Made by a program: the position numbers and the translations under genes. Shown here in pieces: positions 28,201 to 36,630 of a DNA stretch of 64,000 nucleotides (within the stretch, counting starts at the first letter, position 1; each line of letters starts with the position of its first letter). Location: assembly GCA_002633005.1 (NCBI GenBank), contig NMRA01000578.1, forward strand, positions 69,298-133,297. The letters run 5' to 3'. Under the pieces are notes generated by a model, which was not told the origin of the DNA, searched no databases, and saw only the letters and a program-made list of their open reading frames with translations. The DNA is from Phoronis australis (Eukaryota > Phoronida > Phoronidae).

Positions 28201-30511
28201 ACACAACACAACAGAGCACTGAATGACCTTGACCCTAAAGAATACAGTAACCCTTGAATAGGGGAGGACCTATTGAGTCACGGGTGGTGGTTACCCCAGT
28301 TAATCTGTTTCGAAATGAAATTGGTGCACTGCATTGCATTGTTGTAGAAAACTGTGGGAACGATTCATCGAGATCTGCAGCCAGAATGACAGCCTGTATG
28401 GTATTACATGGAATCACTTGAGGGCCCAGCTGGATGGTGTGGAGATCAAGAAGACGTACACACTCAACCCCCTTGCCCCAGAGTTCATACCTAGCCGACT
28501 GCGACACCCCATTCCAGGCGAAACCAGCACGTTTCCCATGTCCTCGGCACAGATGACGCAAACTTTCCCACCTTGGTGGTTGCGCTTTGGTCATATGGTA
28601 CCTCCTGTGTTTCGCTACCCATACGTAAGTTGTATAGAGACTGCTTCAGGGGGGCTGCTTGATTGTTTGGTTATGTTGCAAAAATTATTGCAAAGTCACA
28701 TGCAGTGTCTTCGGCTGATTGCGGTTTACCATTCTTCCCTGCACATAGTCATATTTTAAAAATTCTGGGTCGTTTCATTTTTAGAGGAGATAGAATCGTA
28801 GATGTCTCTCCATCCTGATGGCTCTGTTTATGGCTGGCGTTTAAACGACCTTAAGTCTTGGAACCATGTGCAATAGGATACTTTATAGTTGGATATTGTA
28901 ACAAAACTTATGGAGAATCAAATTTGATTGCAGTCAGTTAGATTCCCAACAGCATTTTGATACATAGTAGTTGAGTGCGCATTACTTAGAATTAGTGTTG
29001 TAGCATTCTGTTTGCATCAAATGCTTTGATACACTCTTGAGGTGTTGTCTTCATTACAGGTATATCCCCCACTTTGGCCGCCCCAGCCATTGCAGCCTGT
29101 CATCTTCCCTGGCTACTACCAGCCGATGCGGCAGCCCAGCCTCCTGAGCTGGCCTCAGCTGGTACCAGCACCACTGCCAGGGACTGGTCCAACGTCACCA
29201 ACCCGAACCAAGGAGGTTGTCCAACCAGCCAGGGTACCAACCAGCAGCCAGGCTTTACAAAGTGAAGCCACCACGTCGAAACCGGCTTCTGTTCAATCTT
29301 CAGCGAGCGTACACCCTATGCTTAGTGAGCAGGCTAGGGGTTCTCCAATTTACATTCAGGCAGCAGGTCAGCCCTTGAGAGGTATGATACCAGCTCAAAT
29401 GCCTGCTTGGCCACAATCATATGTGGGACAGCCATTTCAGACCTATCTCCCATCAAAATCAGTGTCGCCCCGTCAGGCTGTTATACCTGGTCCCTTGTCT
29501 CCATCCGCCATGGCTGCTGTCAAAGACGTATCATTGAAACAGCCGAGTTCAGGACGTTCTTCTGCAAGTCTATCACCAAAGCCGCAGAGCGGGTCACAAA
29601 TACAATTGCTGCCCAACGTGCGTCATGCACCACCTCATTTGTTGCAGCAATCGGTGAGAACACCATCAGCACCTATGGTGTCGAGCTATCAGAGAGAGGC
29701 ACATACCCAGGGTTTTAGGCAGCAACACCAACAGAGATCTGCTGACGCCACCGTGTCGCATAGCCCGAACCTGCAACGCGAGTTCTACCGCTACATAATG
29801 CAGAGGCAGGGCGTCGATGCTGCCAACCGGTTCCTGAAGACAGTCCAGCGGGAGGGACAGATGGGCTCGTCATCTCCCTCTCACAGTCAATCTCCAGTTC
29901 CCATACCAATGCCTCCTAACAGAGATTCTGGTCGGCATGAACAAGCATCATTGGGAAATGTTATGGGGGTTGGGGATCTACGTGGTAACTCAGGTGGGTT
30001 TGCCAATCATCACCAGCGTGTGAATCAAAATCCGTCAACGTCATTTGCAAGCAACTTTCACCCCCGCCAACAGGAAGTGATATCAGCCTCTGCAAATGTC
30101 CAGTCTGGAAGTGGACTGCACACATCCATTGACTTTTCCGCACCGTCAGAAATCGACAGACTGATGAAATTAATGGAGGAGAGTAACCAGCGTGCCACCA
30201 ATCAACCGAACACATTTGACGGAGCCAGCTTAGTTCAACCGTCAAGGGTATTAGATCAATCGTGCAAGATCAGTGACTCTGCTGAGCAGCAGCAGCGGCA
30301 ACGTACAGCTCCCCCTTTGTACATGAGGGGTAATGATGAACCAGCACAGCGGGACTCTAACAAGCCCATGTCCTATGCTGCTGTACTCCGTAGTAAGCCT
30401 CCCCCTTCAGCCCCAAAGGAGAGCACCCCCGAGAATCCCCTGGATCTACTGAAAAATTTGAACATCAAGGCGTCACCAGGCACTCAGGCCTTTTATCAGT
30501 ATTTCTCTTGA
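1166..30511 (+). CDS. HELZ: HELZ-type RNA helicase with zinc fingers, 5'-partial, 21 exons
   Basis: Exons (joined in phase): 1166-1284, 2736-2772, 3049-3167, 3571-3633, 11067-11217, 11974-12148, 13649-13847, 14152-14259, 15108-15296, 15705-15907, 17046-17240, 18158-18377, 18640-18878, 20148-20354, 20629-20891, 21790-21908, 23278-23571, 26325-26508, 27761-27956, 28348-28624, 29060-30511. Numbering from the Gln at 1168, the product is about 1,668 residues (human HELZ 1,942). It has a TPR-like N-terminus (1-112), a C2H2-type finger (C168, C171, H184, H190), a CCCH finger (C219, C228, C234, H238) and an SF1 UPF1-like core: Walker A GPYGTGKT 708-715, DEAA 837-840, GDHMQ 864-868, later ENYRSH and NTAITRA. 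A PAM2 motif ([10 protein letters not shown], 1132-1141) and a Pro/Ser/Gln tail ending FYQYFS follow. In vertebrates HELZ binds poly(A)-binding protein and CCR4-NOT and promotes mRNA decay; the motifs here support the same role. Every internal junction keeps frame. The start exon is missing. Confidence 0.95.
2736..2772 (+). CDS. HELZ: HELZ exon b: 37-nt microexon
   Basis: Acceptor tttcag, donor gtaagt. It encodes [12 protein letters not shown] plus one base, parallel to human KNYVQADEDCRHV. The phase fits both neighbours. Confidence 0.8.
3049..3167 (+). CDS. HELZ: HELZ exon c: TPR-like helices
   Basis: Acceptor ttttcag, donor gtaaga. It encodes a segment with [20 protein letters not shown], corresponding to human EDAFRAVLCCMQLKGKLQ. 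The exon ends in phase 0. Confidence 0.85.
3571..3633 (+). CDS. HELZ: HELZ exon d: linker after TPR region
   Basis: Acceptor atttccag, donor gtaagc. It encodes 21 residues, [20 protein letters not shown] then P. Phase 0 at both ends. Confidence 0.75.
3986..4090. repeat. 35-bp tandem repeat, three copies
   Basis: Three near-identical 35-bp units start at 3986, 4021 and 4056, each beginning CTTGGGAAGT and ending CAGTATT or TAGTATT. It lies in the 7.4-kb HELZ intron. No coding sense is evident. Confidence 0.9.
6172..7500 (+). mobile_element. Helitron/Helentron-like non-autonomous element
   Basis: The left end has two tandem 56-bp units, each with a stem-loop (ACTCTGCGC, six-base loop, GCGCAGAGT; 6172-6195 and 6228-6251). 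The inverted counterpart ACGCGCAGAGT recurs at 7455-7465. Just downstream is a perfect 11-bp-arm hairpin, TTATTGTCACG then CGTGACAATAA (7469-7491), and the element ends TCTTTCTAG at 7500 before a T. A 3' hairpin followed by CTRR, plus a subterminal inverted copy of the 5' end, is the known layout of Helitron/Helentron-derived elements. Internally, two diverged direct repeats lie about 450 bp apart (for example 6721-6748 and 7172-7199). No Rep/helicase ORF is present. The exact 5' end is uncertain. Confidence 0.65.
6976..7108. repeat. Cluster of CCATGGT palindromes inside an inverted repeat
   Basis: Repeated CCATGG cores, mostly AACCATGGTT or ACCATGGTCAACCATGGT, crowd 6976-7093. The right part is enclosed by a 9-bp inverted repeat, GCGAAATGT (7025-7033) and ACATTTCGC (7100-7108). 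It sits within the Helentron-like element and may be a nested fold-back insertion. Confidence 0.75.
7501..11066. other. Remainder of HELZ intron; nothing recognised
   Basis: AT-rich intronic sequence between the Helentron-like element and the exon at 11067. No exon, RNA gene or clear repeat was recognised. Its short ORFs lack splice context or family resemblance. Confidence 0.6.
11067..11217 (+). CDS. HELZ: HELZ exon e: acidic/serine linker
   Basis: Acceptor tcttttag, donor gtgagt. It encodes an acidic stretch ([16 protein letters not shown]) and an Asn/Ser-rich tract. The exon ends in phase 1 and precedes the C2H2 finger exon. Confidence 0.8.
11974..12148 (+). CDS. HELZ: HELZ exon f: C2H2-type zinc finger plus start of CCCH region
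   Basis: Acceptor tttag, donor gtttgt. It encodes [19 protein letters not shown] and, five residues later, a second His: C-x2-C-x12-H-x5-H, the spacing of dsRNA/matrin-type C2H2 fingers. [20 protein letters not shown] follows, matching human [21 protein letters not shown]. The finger is absent from human HELZ as I recall it. Confidence 0.9.
13649..13847 (+). CDS. HELZ: HELZ exon g: CCCH zinc finger
   Basis: Acceptor gcacag, donor gtaggt. With the preceding Cys it completes C-x8-C-x5-C-x3-H (C, GKC, ERC, EAH), an RNA-binding CCCH finger. A basic helix [15 protein letters not shown] follows. Confidence 0.9.
14152..14259 (+). CDS. HELZ: HELZ exon h
   Basis: Acceptor ttttcag, donor gtaagt. It encodes 36 in-frame residues, [14 protein letters not shown] through SWLFTVTSR, aligned with human [20 protein letters not shown] by position. 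Phase 0 at both ends. Confidence 0.8.
15108..15296 (+). CDS. HELZ: HELZ exon i
   Basis: Acceptor cttgcag, donor gtcagt. 63 residues, including [17 protein letters not shown] (human MLYRVALLYDAHRPHFSI) and CQEW. Phase 0 at both ends. Confidence 0.9.
15455..15562. repeat. 18-bp minisatellite, six units
   Basis: Six diverged 18-bp units, of the type GGGTGGGCGTCAAGCCAA, run back to back in the intron after exon i. In antisense they read as a hexapeptide repeat (AHPWLD-like), a consequence of the 18-bp period. Confidence 0.85.
15705..15907 (+). CDS. HELZ: HELZ exon j: pre-helicase domain
   Basis: Acceptor cttccag, donor gtaagt. It encodes [20 protein letters not shown] (human [20 protein letters not shown]) and continues to VEFSP. 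It ends with two bases of the next codon. Confidence 0.95.
17046..17240 (+). CDS. HELZ: HELZ exon k: pre-helicase domain
   Basis: Acceptor tttccag, donor gtagtt. It ends in [20 protein letters not shown], near-identical to human [20 protein letters not shown]. The Arg codon is split AG/G with the next exon. Confidence 0.95.
18158..18377 (+). CDS. HELZ: HELZ exon l
   Basis: Acceptor attctag, donor gtacgt. It encodes [15 protein letters not shown] and [15 protein letters not shown], matching human FNLKVQLQILASFML and LTETLSEDTLAGRLV. Ends in phase 0. Confidence 0.95.
18640..18878 (+). CDS. HELZ: HELZ exon m
   Basis: Acceptor cttgcag, donor gtacgt. It encodes [20 protein letters not shown] and [10 protein letters not shown], closely matching human QFQLNRLPLCEMHYALDRI and TPTIPWSPNR. 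Ends with AG of a split Arg codon. Confidence 0.95.
19200..19500 (+). repeat. tRNA-derived SINE-like element with internal 17-bp repeat
   Basis: A tRNA-like head has a degenerate B box GGTTCAGTTCC (19282-19292). It is followed by a roughly four-copy GTTGCAGTTGCCTACTA array (19302-19366) and a GTGTCCTTGAGCAAACCACTT segment from 19370, a block type common in metazoan SINE bodies. Both ends are approximate. It lies in the intron before the Walker A exon. Confidence 0.55.
20148..20354 (+). CDS. HELZ: HELZ exon n: helicase motif I (Walker A)
   Basis: Acceptor attgcag, donor gtcagt. It encodes [14 protein letters not shown], then [19 protein letters not shown] (Walker A) and RILICTHSN, near-identical to human HELZ. 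Confidence 0.97.
20629..20891 (+). CDS. HELZ: HELZ exon o: helicase domain 1
   Basis: Acceptor atttcag, donor gtacaa. It encodes [27 protein letters not shown] and [19 protein letters not shown], matching human motif Ia to Ic segments. Ends in phase 1. Confidence 0.96.
21790..21908 (+). CDS. HELZ: HELZ exon p: helicase motifs II and III
   Basis: Acceptor gttgcag, donor gtatag. It encodes [20 protein letters not shown] and VVLAGDHMQ, holding the Walker B/DEAA box and motif III with its terminal Gln. Confidence 0.97.
22430..22493. repeat. 64-bp imperfect palindrome
   Basis: Arms begin TTATCTAGA and end TCTAGATAA. Inner blocks ATTTTGGAG (22449-22457) and CTCCAAAAT (22465-22473) flank a 7-base loop. 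It could be a small fold-back element or a stable hairpin in the intron transcript. Confidence 0.8.
22880..22980 (+). repeat. tRNA-like segment (SINE head or tRNA pseudogene)
   Basis: GCTGAGT (22880) and CCTCAGT (ending 22948) can form six of seven acceptor-stem pairs. An A-box-like GAGTGGTTTAGTGG and a good B box GGTTCAAATCC are present. The anticodon stem does not close and the segment is about 69 nt, so a functional tRNA is unlikely. A perfect 16-bp palindrome ATCTCACTAGTGAGAT follows at 22965-22980. Confidence 0.55.
23278..23571 (+). CDS. HELZ: HELZ exon q: helicase domain 2, motif IV region
   Basis: Acceptor tttccag, donor gtactt. 98 residues including [33 protein letters not shown] and [12 protein letters not shown], all close to human HELZ. 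Phase 0 at both ends. Confidence 0.97.
23643..23687. repeat. Short tandem duplication
   Basis: The 21-bp block ATGCATAATTTTGAAAGCAAC occurs twice about 23 bp apart just after exon q. Intronic; no function inferred. Confidence 0.8.
24000..26324. other. HELZ intron, nothing recognised
   Basis: AT-rich intron between exons q and r. Open stretches here lack splice context and resemble no family I know. No repeat with clear ends was seen. Confidence 0.5.
26325..26508 (+). CDS. HELZ: HELZ exon r: helicase domain 2
   Basis: Acceptor attatcag, donor gtatga. It encodes [32 protein letters not shown] and VERVFNVQ, matching human EVVERVEELR and [20 protein letters not shown]. Ends in phase 1. Confidence 0.96.
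27174..27347. repeat. Degenerate minisatellite with 18- and 21-bp units
   Basis: About nine units start TATTC(C/T)GCA and end in GCACAG, GCGTAA or similar, with lengths 18 or 21 bp. Because units are multiples of three, several reading frames stay open by chance. Intronic, about 0.4 kb before exon s. Confidence 0.85.
27761..27956 (+). CDS. HELZ: HELZ exon s: helicase motifs V and VI
   Basis: Acceptor ctttag, donor gtaagt. It encodes [34 protein letters not shown] (motif VI) and [17 protein letters not shown]. The insert between the two motifs is shorter than in human HELZ. Confidence 0.97.
28348..28624 (+). CDS. HELZ: HELZ exon t: end of helicase core and PAM2 motif
   Basis: Acceptor ttgtag, donor gtaagt. 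It encodes [12 protein letters not shown], then [19 protein letters not shown]. The [10 protein letters not shown] core fits the PAM2 consensus that binds the MLLE domain of poly(A)-binding protein. Ends in phase 0. Confidence 0.95.
29060..30511 (+). CDS. HELZ: HELZ last exon: disordered Pro/Ser/Gln tail
   Basis: Acceptor attacag; stop TGA at 30509-30511. It codes for 483 residues, low-complexity and proline-rich. Islands of likely structure are [20 protein letters not shown] and [14 protein letters not shown]. The end, [13 protein letters not shown] then AFYQYFS, mirrors human PAMSYASALRAPP and GFYSYFK. In vertebrates this tail contacts the CCR4-NOT complex. Confidence 0.96.
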   Translation, partial: VYPPLWPPQPLQPVIFPGYYQPMRQPSLLSWPQLVPAPLPGTGPTSPTRTKEVVQPARVPTSSQALQSEATTSKPASVQSSASVHPMLSEQARGSPIYIQAAGQPLRGMIPAQMPAWPQSYVGQPFQTYLPSKSVSPRQAVIPGPLSPSAMAAVKDVSLKQPSSGRSSASLSPKPQSGSQIQLLPNVRHAPPHLLQQSVRTPSAPMVSSYQREAHTQGFRQQHQQRSADATVSHSPNLQREFYRYIMQRQGVDAANRFLKTVQREGQMGSSSPSHSQSPVPIPMPPNRDSGRHEQASLGNVMGVGDLRGNSGGFANHHQRVNQNPSTSFASNFHPRQQEVISASANVQSGSGLHTSIDFSAPSEIDRLMKLMEESNQRATNQPNTFDGASLVQPSRVLDQSCKISDSAEQQQRQRTAPPLYMRGNDEPAQRDSNKPMSYAAVLRSKPPPSAPKESTPENPLDLLKNLNIKASPGTQAFYQYFS

Positions 30512-31578
30512 TGTGTTGCATGTTTGAATGTGTATTGCATGTTTTTGTTCTTAAGGCATCTGTTTGAAGTGTGAAATTGTAGATCCAACGAGTTACATTT
30601 TTGGCATCCTAGACTTGTTAGCTTCATCTTGGAGTCACACACAGTTTTTTATTAGCAGTCAGTACAGCAAGACCAAGACTTCCAAAACTGGGACTTAACA
30701 TTCGACCAATCAGGGCCTTGACTTTAAAAATCAACCAATCACAGGACAGGCTTTGAGTAAACTTTCTAATGTGATGCATTGTGATTGATCAGTTTTTAGT
30801 TGACCTAGATTGGTCTGCGGTCTAGGCCAATTTATGGCAGTTAAATGTTTGGAAACGACTGACAGCGCTATCGCATCATTTCACAGTCGTTAAGTGTGTC
30901 GTGCTAACAACCAAACCTAAGAATTGAGACTGACGATAAGTTTAATGGGAGTAACTCAAGCTCTGTCCCATATGCCTATGGGTACTACACACTGACTCGA
31001 GGTTTGTATTTCTTGTGTGTGGATTTTGGGATTAGTGTTGTGTGATTGCATGTTTTAACTTGCTAAATACATAATAAGGGAAAATAAAATAAAAAACACA
31101 AAAATAAAACTGAATAAAAAATTTAAAATGCAAGAAAATCTATGAAAATGTTTTAATAGTTGTTGGATATATTATAGTTTCTTTGGTGTGTCATTGGTGT
31201 GTCATTGGTGTTATTTGTTTGTATTTGAGGGCATAGTTTCTCTACTGTTGGTGGTTGCCATTGGCAACTCAAGTTGTTTCATCATTCATAGTTTATTCTT
31301 TATTAAAGTTGAAATTCAAATCATATCGCTGTATGTTAATAGATAGAATTTTGTTCTTCAATCCCTGTCATCTGGAATCCATAAATATTGTGGTGTAAAG
31401 TCTGTTATTTTTAAAATCTCCGTATGGAACAAAACCAGTGTTTTGTGTACATAAACCTATACATGAAAATTGTAAATTAAAATAATATAGGTCTATTTTT
31501 GTTACCAACATTCTCTATACATAGATATTATATATTTGAATATATGGCCATGTATTTCAAGTAATCGGCCTACTAACT

Positions 31579-31586
31579 TGTAAATA
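31579..31586 (+). promoter_or_regulatory. Pumilio-type element in 3' UTR
   Basis: TGTAAATA matches the Pumilio (PUF) binding consensus TGTANATA and lies in the inferred 3' UTR on the sense strand. A single 8-mer can occur by chance. Confidence 0.35.
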
Positions 31587-33133
31587 TAGTAACCATTTTT
31601 ACTTAAGTGCAAATGGCAAAAATTGAAATTAGTTGTTTTTTTGTTTTACCCTGGTTTTGACCAAGCTTATTTTGTTAAAAACTGCTGTATTTTGTTCCTC
31701 ACTAATAATTTCACTTCTATTTCTGTGTATTTTTTTTAAACTGAATTATTTAGTTGCTGATTTTTAAATATCAGTTCGAACTTAATGTAATGAGTTTTGC
31801 AAGTTGCTTTGAAGTGACACAAAGAGCATTTAGTTCTTACTGAATTTTGAATTTTTAGTTTTTGTGTGAAGACTAAATTGCAACACTTTTGTGCATACTA
31901 CAACTTTCCAAGTGTGGTCTAAATAGAACCATGCTGGACTTTATGCTGTGTACAAGCTAAAGGTTTCTTTCAAAGCCACGTCCTTGTATTTGTCACAATG
32001 GTCGTATTTTACTGCTGCTAACCTTCGTTCTATATTCGTTTATTTTTCCATGTTGACAAATACAACATGTTCTCCATTGACTGCAAGAAAGCTTGTAAAT
32101 GGTCCATAGATAGCATTTTGATTGCTTTTGCACTTCTGTCACTATGAAATACTTAGGATTTGTGAAAAATCAACTTTTTTCAATAAACATGCTGTTCAGT
32201 GTGCCCAGTTTGTGATGGAGTCCATTTCCACTGTTAAAGACACTTTCCTTTTCTTTCTTATTCAAGCAGAACATCGAATGAGTTTTCTTAACCAAGAGGC
32301 ACTACTTAAAACTGGATGATAAATTTCTACCTTTGAACAGCTGTTAAACCACATTCCCATTTAAGAAACATAACTTTTGAATTAGACCACCTACCTTATA
32401 AAATCAGTGTTGACTTACTCCTTGAAGAGAAGAAGTTTCTAAGATTAAACAGAATTCCGTTTCTAGAGATTGTGCTCGATGCATAAAGTGTCACGTCTTC
32501 ATGAGCGAACTTCTTGAGCTTGTTTTTGATAATGAACGGTCTGTTTTTTCCTAGCCCAGAAATTATCTTAGTTCAGTAAGGAACATGGTTGGGGTTAAAG
32601 TTCAAAACTTGTTTTTCTACTGGAGGTTGCATTATTTGTTACAGCTGTAAGGTTTGCATCAATTCAGTGTTGATTTTGTAATGATATTTTGAGCAAGCGT
32701 GATACCCTGTTGAAATAGCATTATTTGGAAAGATGTTCTAATTCGGTTTTTGTTGTAATGCATTTTGTTGTCTGTGGAAATGACGAATCACTTCCCTACA
32801 CTGCAAGACAAGCGACATTTGGGATAAATTTCTTCACCAAGTTCTTTGTTGGTTTGTAATTTGTAGTCTTTGTTATTCAGTTCTGTCAATTAAGTGCAAT
32901 GCTTTGGGTTTTAAACCAGTGGTGCAATGATAGAAGTCTGAGCAAAAGCGGCAATTTTTAACCTTCTTGTTTAGCTTAATTTGTTTACAAGTGTCACGTG
33001 TGTAATGCACAATTTGAAGCTTTTGCACTGATACTTTTTCTGTTTAGATGTGCTTTGGTAGTGTTCTTGTTTGATTGTTGGTTAACTGTAAAGACAAATG
33101 TGTTTCTAAGGTCATTCTATTTCACTCATGGTG

Positions 33134-33139
33134 AATAAA
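33134..33139 (+). terminator. Candidate poly(A) signal of HELZ
   Basis: AATAAA followed about 25 bases on by a T/G-rich downstream element. It is the most distal good signal before the convergent LDAF1 gene. Confidence 0.4.
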
Positions 33140-33159
33140 TGATTTCTGGCTAACACACC

Positions 33160-34154
33160 AAGAATTGTTGTTTTTCAATTCCTTTCAAAACCAAGGTCCA
33201 GTTTAGAAAAACATAGATATAGGCCACATGACTGTCAGAGCATCAAATTTAAGGGTTACTCTGTAACTTATGGGTCAGCAACTTGTATCGTGTAAGAGAA
33301 TTTTGACTTTTACGACATTCAAAAATAGACCAGGCAAATGAGATCCCACAGAAATTGAATGTTAGAGCTGGCCTAGAGTTTGGCAATCGTAGTAAAAACT
33401 AATGTGCACCAATAAATAGTGTGAGGGCATTCCAAAATGATCCCTATTTCATCTAGCAATGAACATGGGAAAAATGGGATGCTGCACTTGCATAAAACAA
33501 AAATTTTAACAAAATTCATTTTATCACAAGTAGTCACCTTTGCAGAATGAATTTTAATTTGGCAAGGAAAATATTTAATCTAAAAAATTTCATTAATCTT
33601 CTATTATGTCTGCGGACATCTACATTTAGAATGCAGATGCAACAGACCTGTGAATCTAACAAGGAGTCGAATCGGTTAAAATACTTGATTTCTGCTCCAC
33701 AGAGCTTATTGTAAGAAGGAAAAGTCACTGTGGAACAATGTCGCACAAATTCAAAAGTCACACGGCATTTTTTATTTTCACTAGCTTTAGTAACAACTAA
33801 GATATTCACAATTGCATTGATCATACTGAACTAAAACTCCAATAAAACTAGATGTTCAGAGTTAATACGAAAAGATATGTAGCAGGTTATGCGTTAACCA
33901 CAATAGCATTGAATGCCAAATTATCAACAGTTTGCATTGTACACCAACATAAGATTCTACAACAATTGAGAAGGCAAAACAACTGACATCATGAGAGCAT
34001 TCCAACATGATCCATGGCTGCTCACTCAGATGAACAAAAACTTCATAAACAAAACTGGGTCAACGGAATTCCTTCAGATTTATAAGGCCAAGACACAAGT
34101 CTTATGAGCAGACGAGATAGAAGGATTCTCTTATTAGACAAGTAAAATTGTCGT
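33160..34154. other. Short intergenic region between convergent genes
   Basis: About 1 kb, AT-rich, between the HELZ and LDAF1 3' ends. No coding exon, RNA gene or repeat recognised. Confidence 0.5.
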
Positions 34155-34160
34155 TTTATT
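34155..34160 (-). terminator. Candidate poly(A) signal of LDAF1
   Basis: On the minus strand this reads AATAAA, about 300 bases after the LDAF1 stop codon. Confidence 0.4.
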
Positions 34161-34455
34161 ACACCACAAGTCAACCACCACATTGGATAAACCTGACAGC
34201 ATCAAGCCTTGCTCCCAGATTAATATTGGGCCAGCTTTCATAGGAAAGTCACCAATCCCAAGTTTGTTCAACAGTTTGTACAGACACTTAAAGCCATGTC
34301 ATGCCATCTGGTATAAGTATAACCAGCAAGACAAGTACGTTTCAGGGGTTCAAGACCAAAACGCCAGGATTAGTGAATCGTTTTTCATTTTCTGATGACA
34401 TTCAGGTAATAAATTCGATCAATCAACAGAATAATGTTATTGTGTACACTCAAAT

Positions 34456-34685
34456 TCATTCCTCCTTGCTGTCACCGCCCATCCTCCACTCAACACCATT
34501 GGTGCTCTTCGATGAATACTGCTCGTAACACGAGTCCACTTTGCCCCTGAATCCACTTAGGAAATTACAGCTTGCATTGAAGAACAAATAGGACAGGACA
34601 AGACAGCTGCTGAAGGCCACTGAGACAATACCGGTGAAGCAGAGCATTCCACCCAGAATGAGAAGGCCAAACAGAAGCAAGGAAC
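34456..34685 (-). CDS. LDAF1: LDAF1 coding exon 2
   Basis: Acceptor ggattccag. It encodes GSLLLFGLLILGGMLCFTG through EWRMGGDSKEE and the stop. Starts with two bases completing the Gly codon. Confidence 0.85.
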
Positions 34686-36630
34686 CTGGAATCCAATGAA
34701 AGTAAAACAACGTTAGTTACCTTAACATTCACCAGGTGGCACAAGTCAACACTTGTCCAGCCTAAGAAATTGACATGTTCGCCTGGAATCCTTATTCTAA
34801 TCCTTCACTTTTAGCACACAACATTGTGGACAAGTGAAATTTTACATTGTCAATTTTGTAAATAGAAATAAAGATTAGTAAGAAAATTTTAGAACATAAG
34901 TAGCTTGGTTTGTGCTGAGCATATGTCCTAAAATAAAATTTGGATAAGTTTCTATTACTTGCCACAAGAAAACCAACTTTTGAAAAATAGGAAATGACAA
35001 GTTCGGCAATTACTTTTGTGAAAGATAGGTGAAGAATTACTGCAGCCCAAGCAATGAATATCATTCTCAGGAGACCTCACCACCATGTAAATGTCAACAG
35101 ACCCTCCCATTATCAAGCAGTTTCAACTTCCACACAACAAATCTAGTGTAAAAGCAATCACCAGTCCCTTAAAATCTGAAAAGACACATTTTGTTTCATA
35201 AAGCAAATTTCTTTAATTCTAGAACCTACGCTCAACAGAGTTCCTACAATAGACACTCGCATACAGTTAAAACTCATGATCAGCAACGAAGTAGTTAGTA
35301 CAATTTCAAAATCCACATCCCAACTCAAATTTGGACACCCTAGCTTGGGACAGCCTGTTCACCAATTGGACAGTAAACAAGTAAGCATCAGTGTCTATTT
35401 TCACTTGCTACCTACAGCACTAGGAGCTCACTGTCTTGTCCAGAATAAAATAAAGTTGATTTAGAAATGAAGCAAGGTATGAAAAACTTCGCAGCAGAAC
35501 AATGTCGCCACAGTACCACACCTCACTGTCACTAATTTGACTTAGTGCTTAAAAGCGTCATTGGTAATGGACGTCCTGAGAAATTAACAAACCCATCAGT
35601 GATTTATTGGCTGGGGGCCAAAAGCACATTTACCCTTAGCCTGGAGCTGATAAAGTTTAAACTTTGGACCCAAAAATTTCTAAGTCAGGCACAGTGTACT
35701 GTGTGATAGAAAGACATATTTGTCCAGCTTTTGTTGAAGCTGGACAGATACGTCCTCCTATACTCGATATCAAATATGGTATCGTCCAATCAAGCGCCAC
35801 ATGATAATTGTTGTATGTTTGTTGCCGACATTGTGTCAAAGATCAAACTCTGATACTTATAGATAACTATACAATGATATTGAACCACACTTTTCATAAA
35901 AGATGGGGCCTTAGATACTTAATATTAATTAAAGACCGTGGAGTGTCTAAAACAACAACCATGTTCACATTTCCAGCGTCAGTATGTACAGGACTCTAGT
36001 ATTCGAGTGGTGGTTTCTGTCACAACCCTTCCACTTCTTTATTGTATTCTGTAATTTCTATTATTACACGTTTCAAATAAAGTGTTCTACTTATTGGCGC
36101 AGTAAACATATAGCTGTGCTTAAGCAAAATGCCCACTATATGACTGCGTTTCCAAACAAAAAAACATCAAGCCAACTGAACACAAATTCTATTTGGTAAT
36201 TTTTAAAAAATAAGTGCTCTTGTTGAAAATTTTCAGACCACTGAAAAAATCTCCACTGATTTACAATTGATTTTCTTGAGATTCCCTCCATAATTTTAAT
36301 CATCGACTTACACGAAATGACATTTTCAAAACTACTGTATCTACAGAGATTGTTTACAGTGAGGTCTACTTTACCTTCAAAGAAAATGAATCCTAAGAAT
36401 GTTAATAGGACGGTGCTGATGACGAAACACACGAATCCCATCACAGGAATGGAGCACATGGCAATGGCGACAAGGGCAAACAGAGTAGCTACCGGGTGTT
36501 CATAGGCATACTCTCGGGCTGTGAAGAATTTCTCTCTCAGGCTGAACTGTTCATCTAGTTTATCCATCATCTGAACAAAGCTTTCCCAAAGCGACTCCAC
36601 GCGGCTTCTCACTAGTCCTTCGGTATCCAT
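34456..36630 (-). CDS. LDAF1: Lipid droplet assembly factor 1 (promethin/TMEM159) ortholog
   Basis: Two coding exons on the minus strand, 36630-36375 and 34685-34456, joined in phase 1 (GAA G/GT, Glu-Gly). The product is 161 residues, the same length as human LDAF1 as I recall it. It has a short amphipathic N-terminus (VESLWESFVQMMDKLDEQF), then HPVATLFALVAIAMCSIPVM, a Thr-Leu-Gly-Phe-Ile-x-x-Glu-Gly stretch and a second long hydrophobic block to about residue 119, followed by a polar tail. Human LDAF1 shares HPFLAFTLLVFIVMSAVPV and LGVIILEG at the same places. The family forms a membrane hairpin that joins seipin at the ER and marks where lipid droplets form. ATG at 36630-36628; stop at 34458-34456. 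Tail-to-tail with HELZ and head-to-head with YARS2. Confidence 0.85.
36375..36630 (-). CDS. LDAF1: LDAF1 coding exon 1
   Basis: Encodes residues 1-85 from MDTEGLVRSRVESLWESF to FFE plus one base; donor gtaaag. A 5'-UTR acceptor (gctgttacag) lies at 36727, so this exon probably runs 36726-36375. Confidence 0.85.

Larger units (their letters stand above)
30512..33155 (+). other. HELZ: HELZ 3' UTR
   Basis: AT-rich, no coding potential, downstream of the HELZ stop. Early AATAAA at 31083 and a later one at 33134-33139 could end transcripts. The later one is followed by a T/G-rich tract (TTGTTGTTTTT) near 33165. Extent is inferred. Confidence 0.45.
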
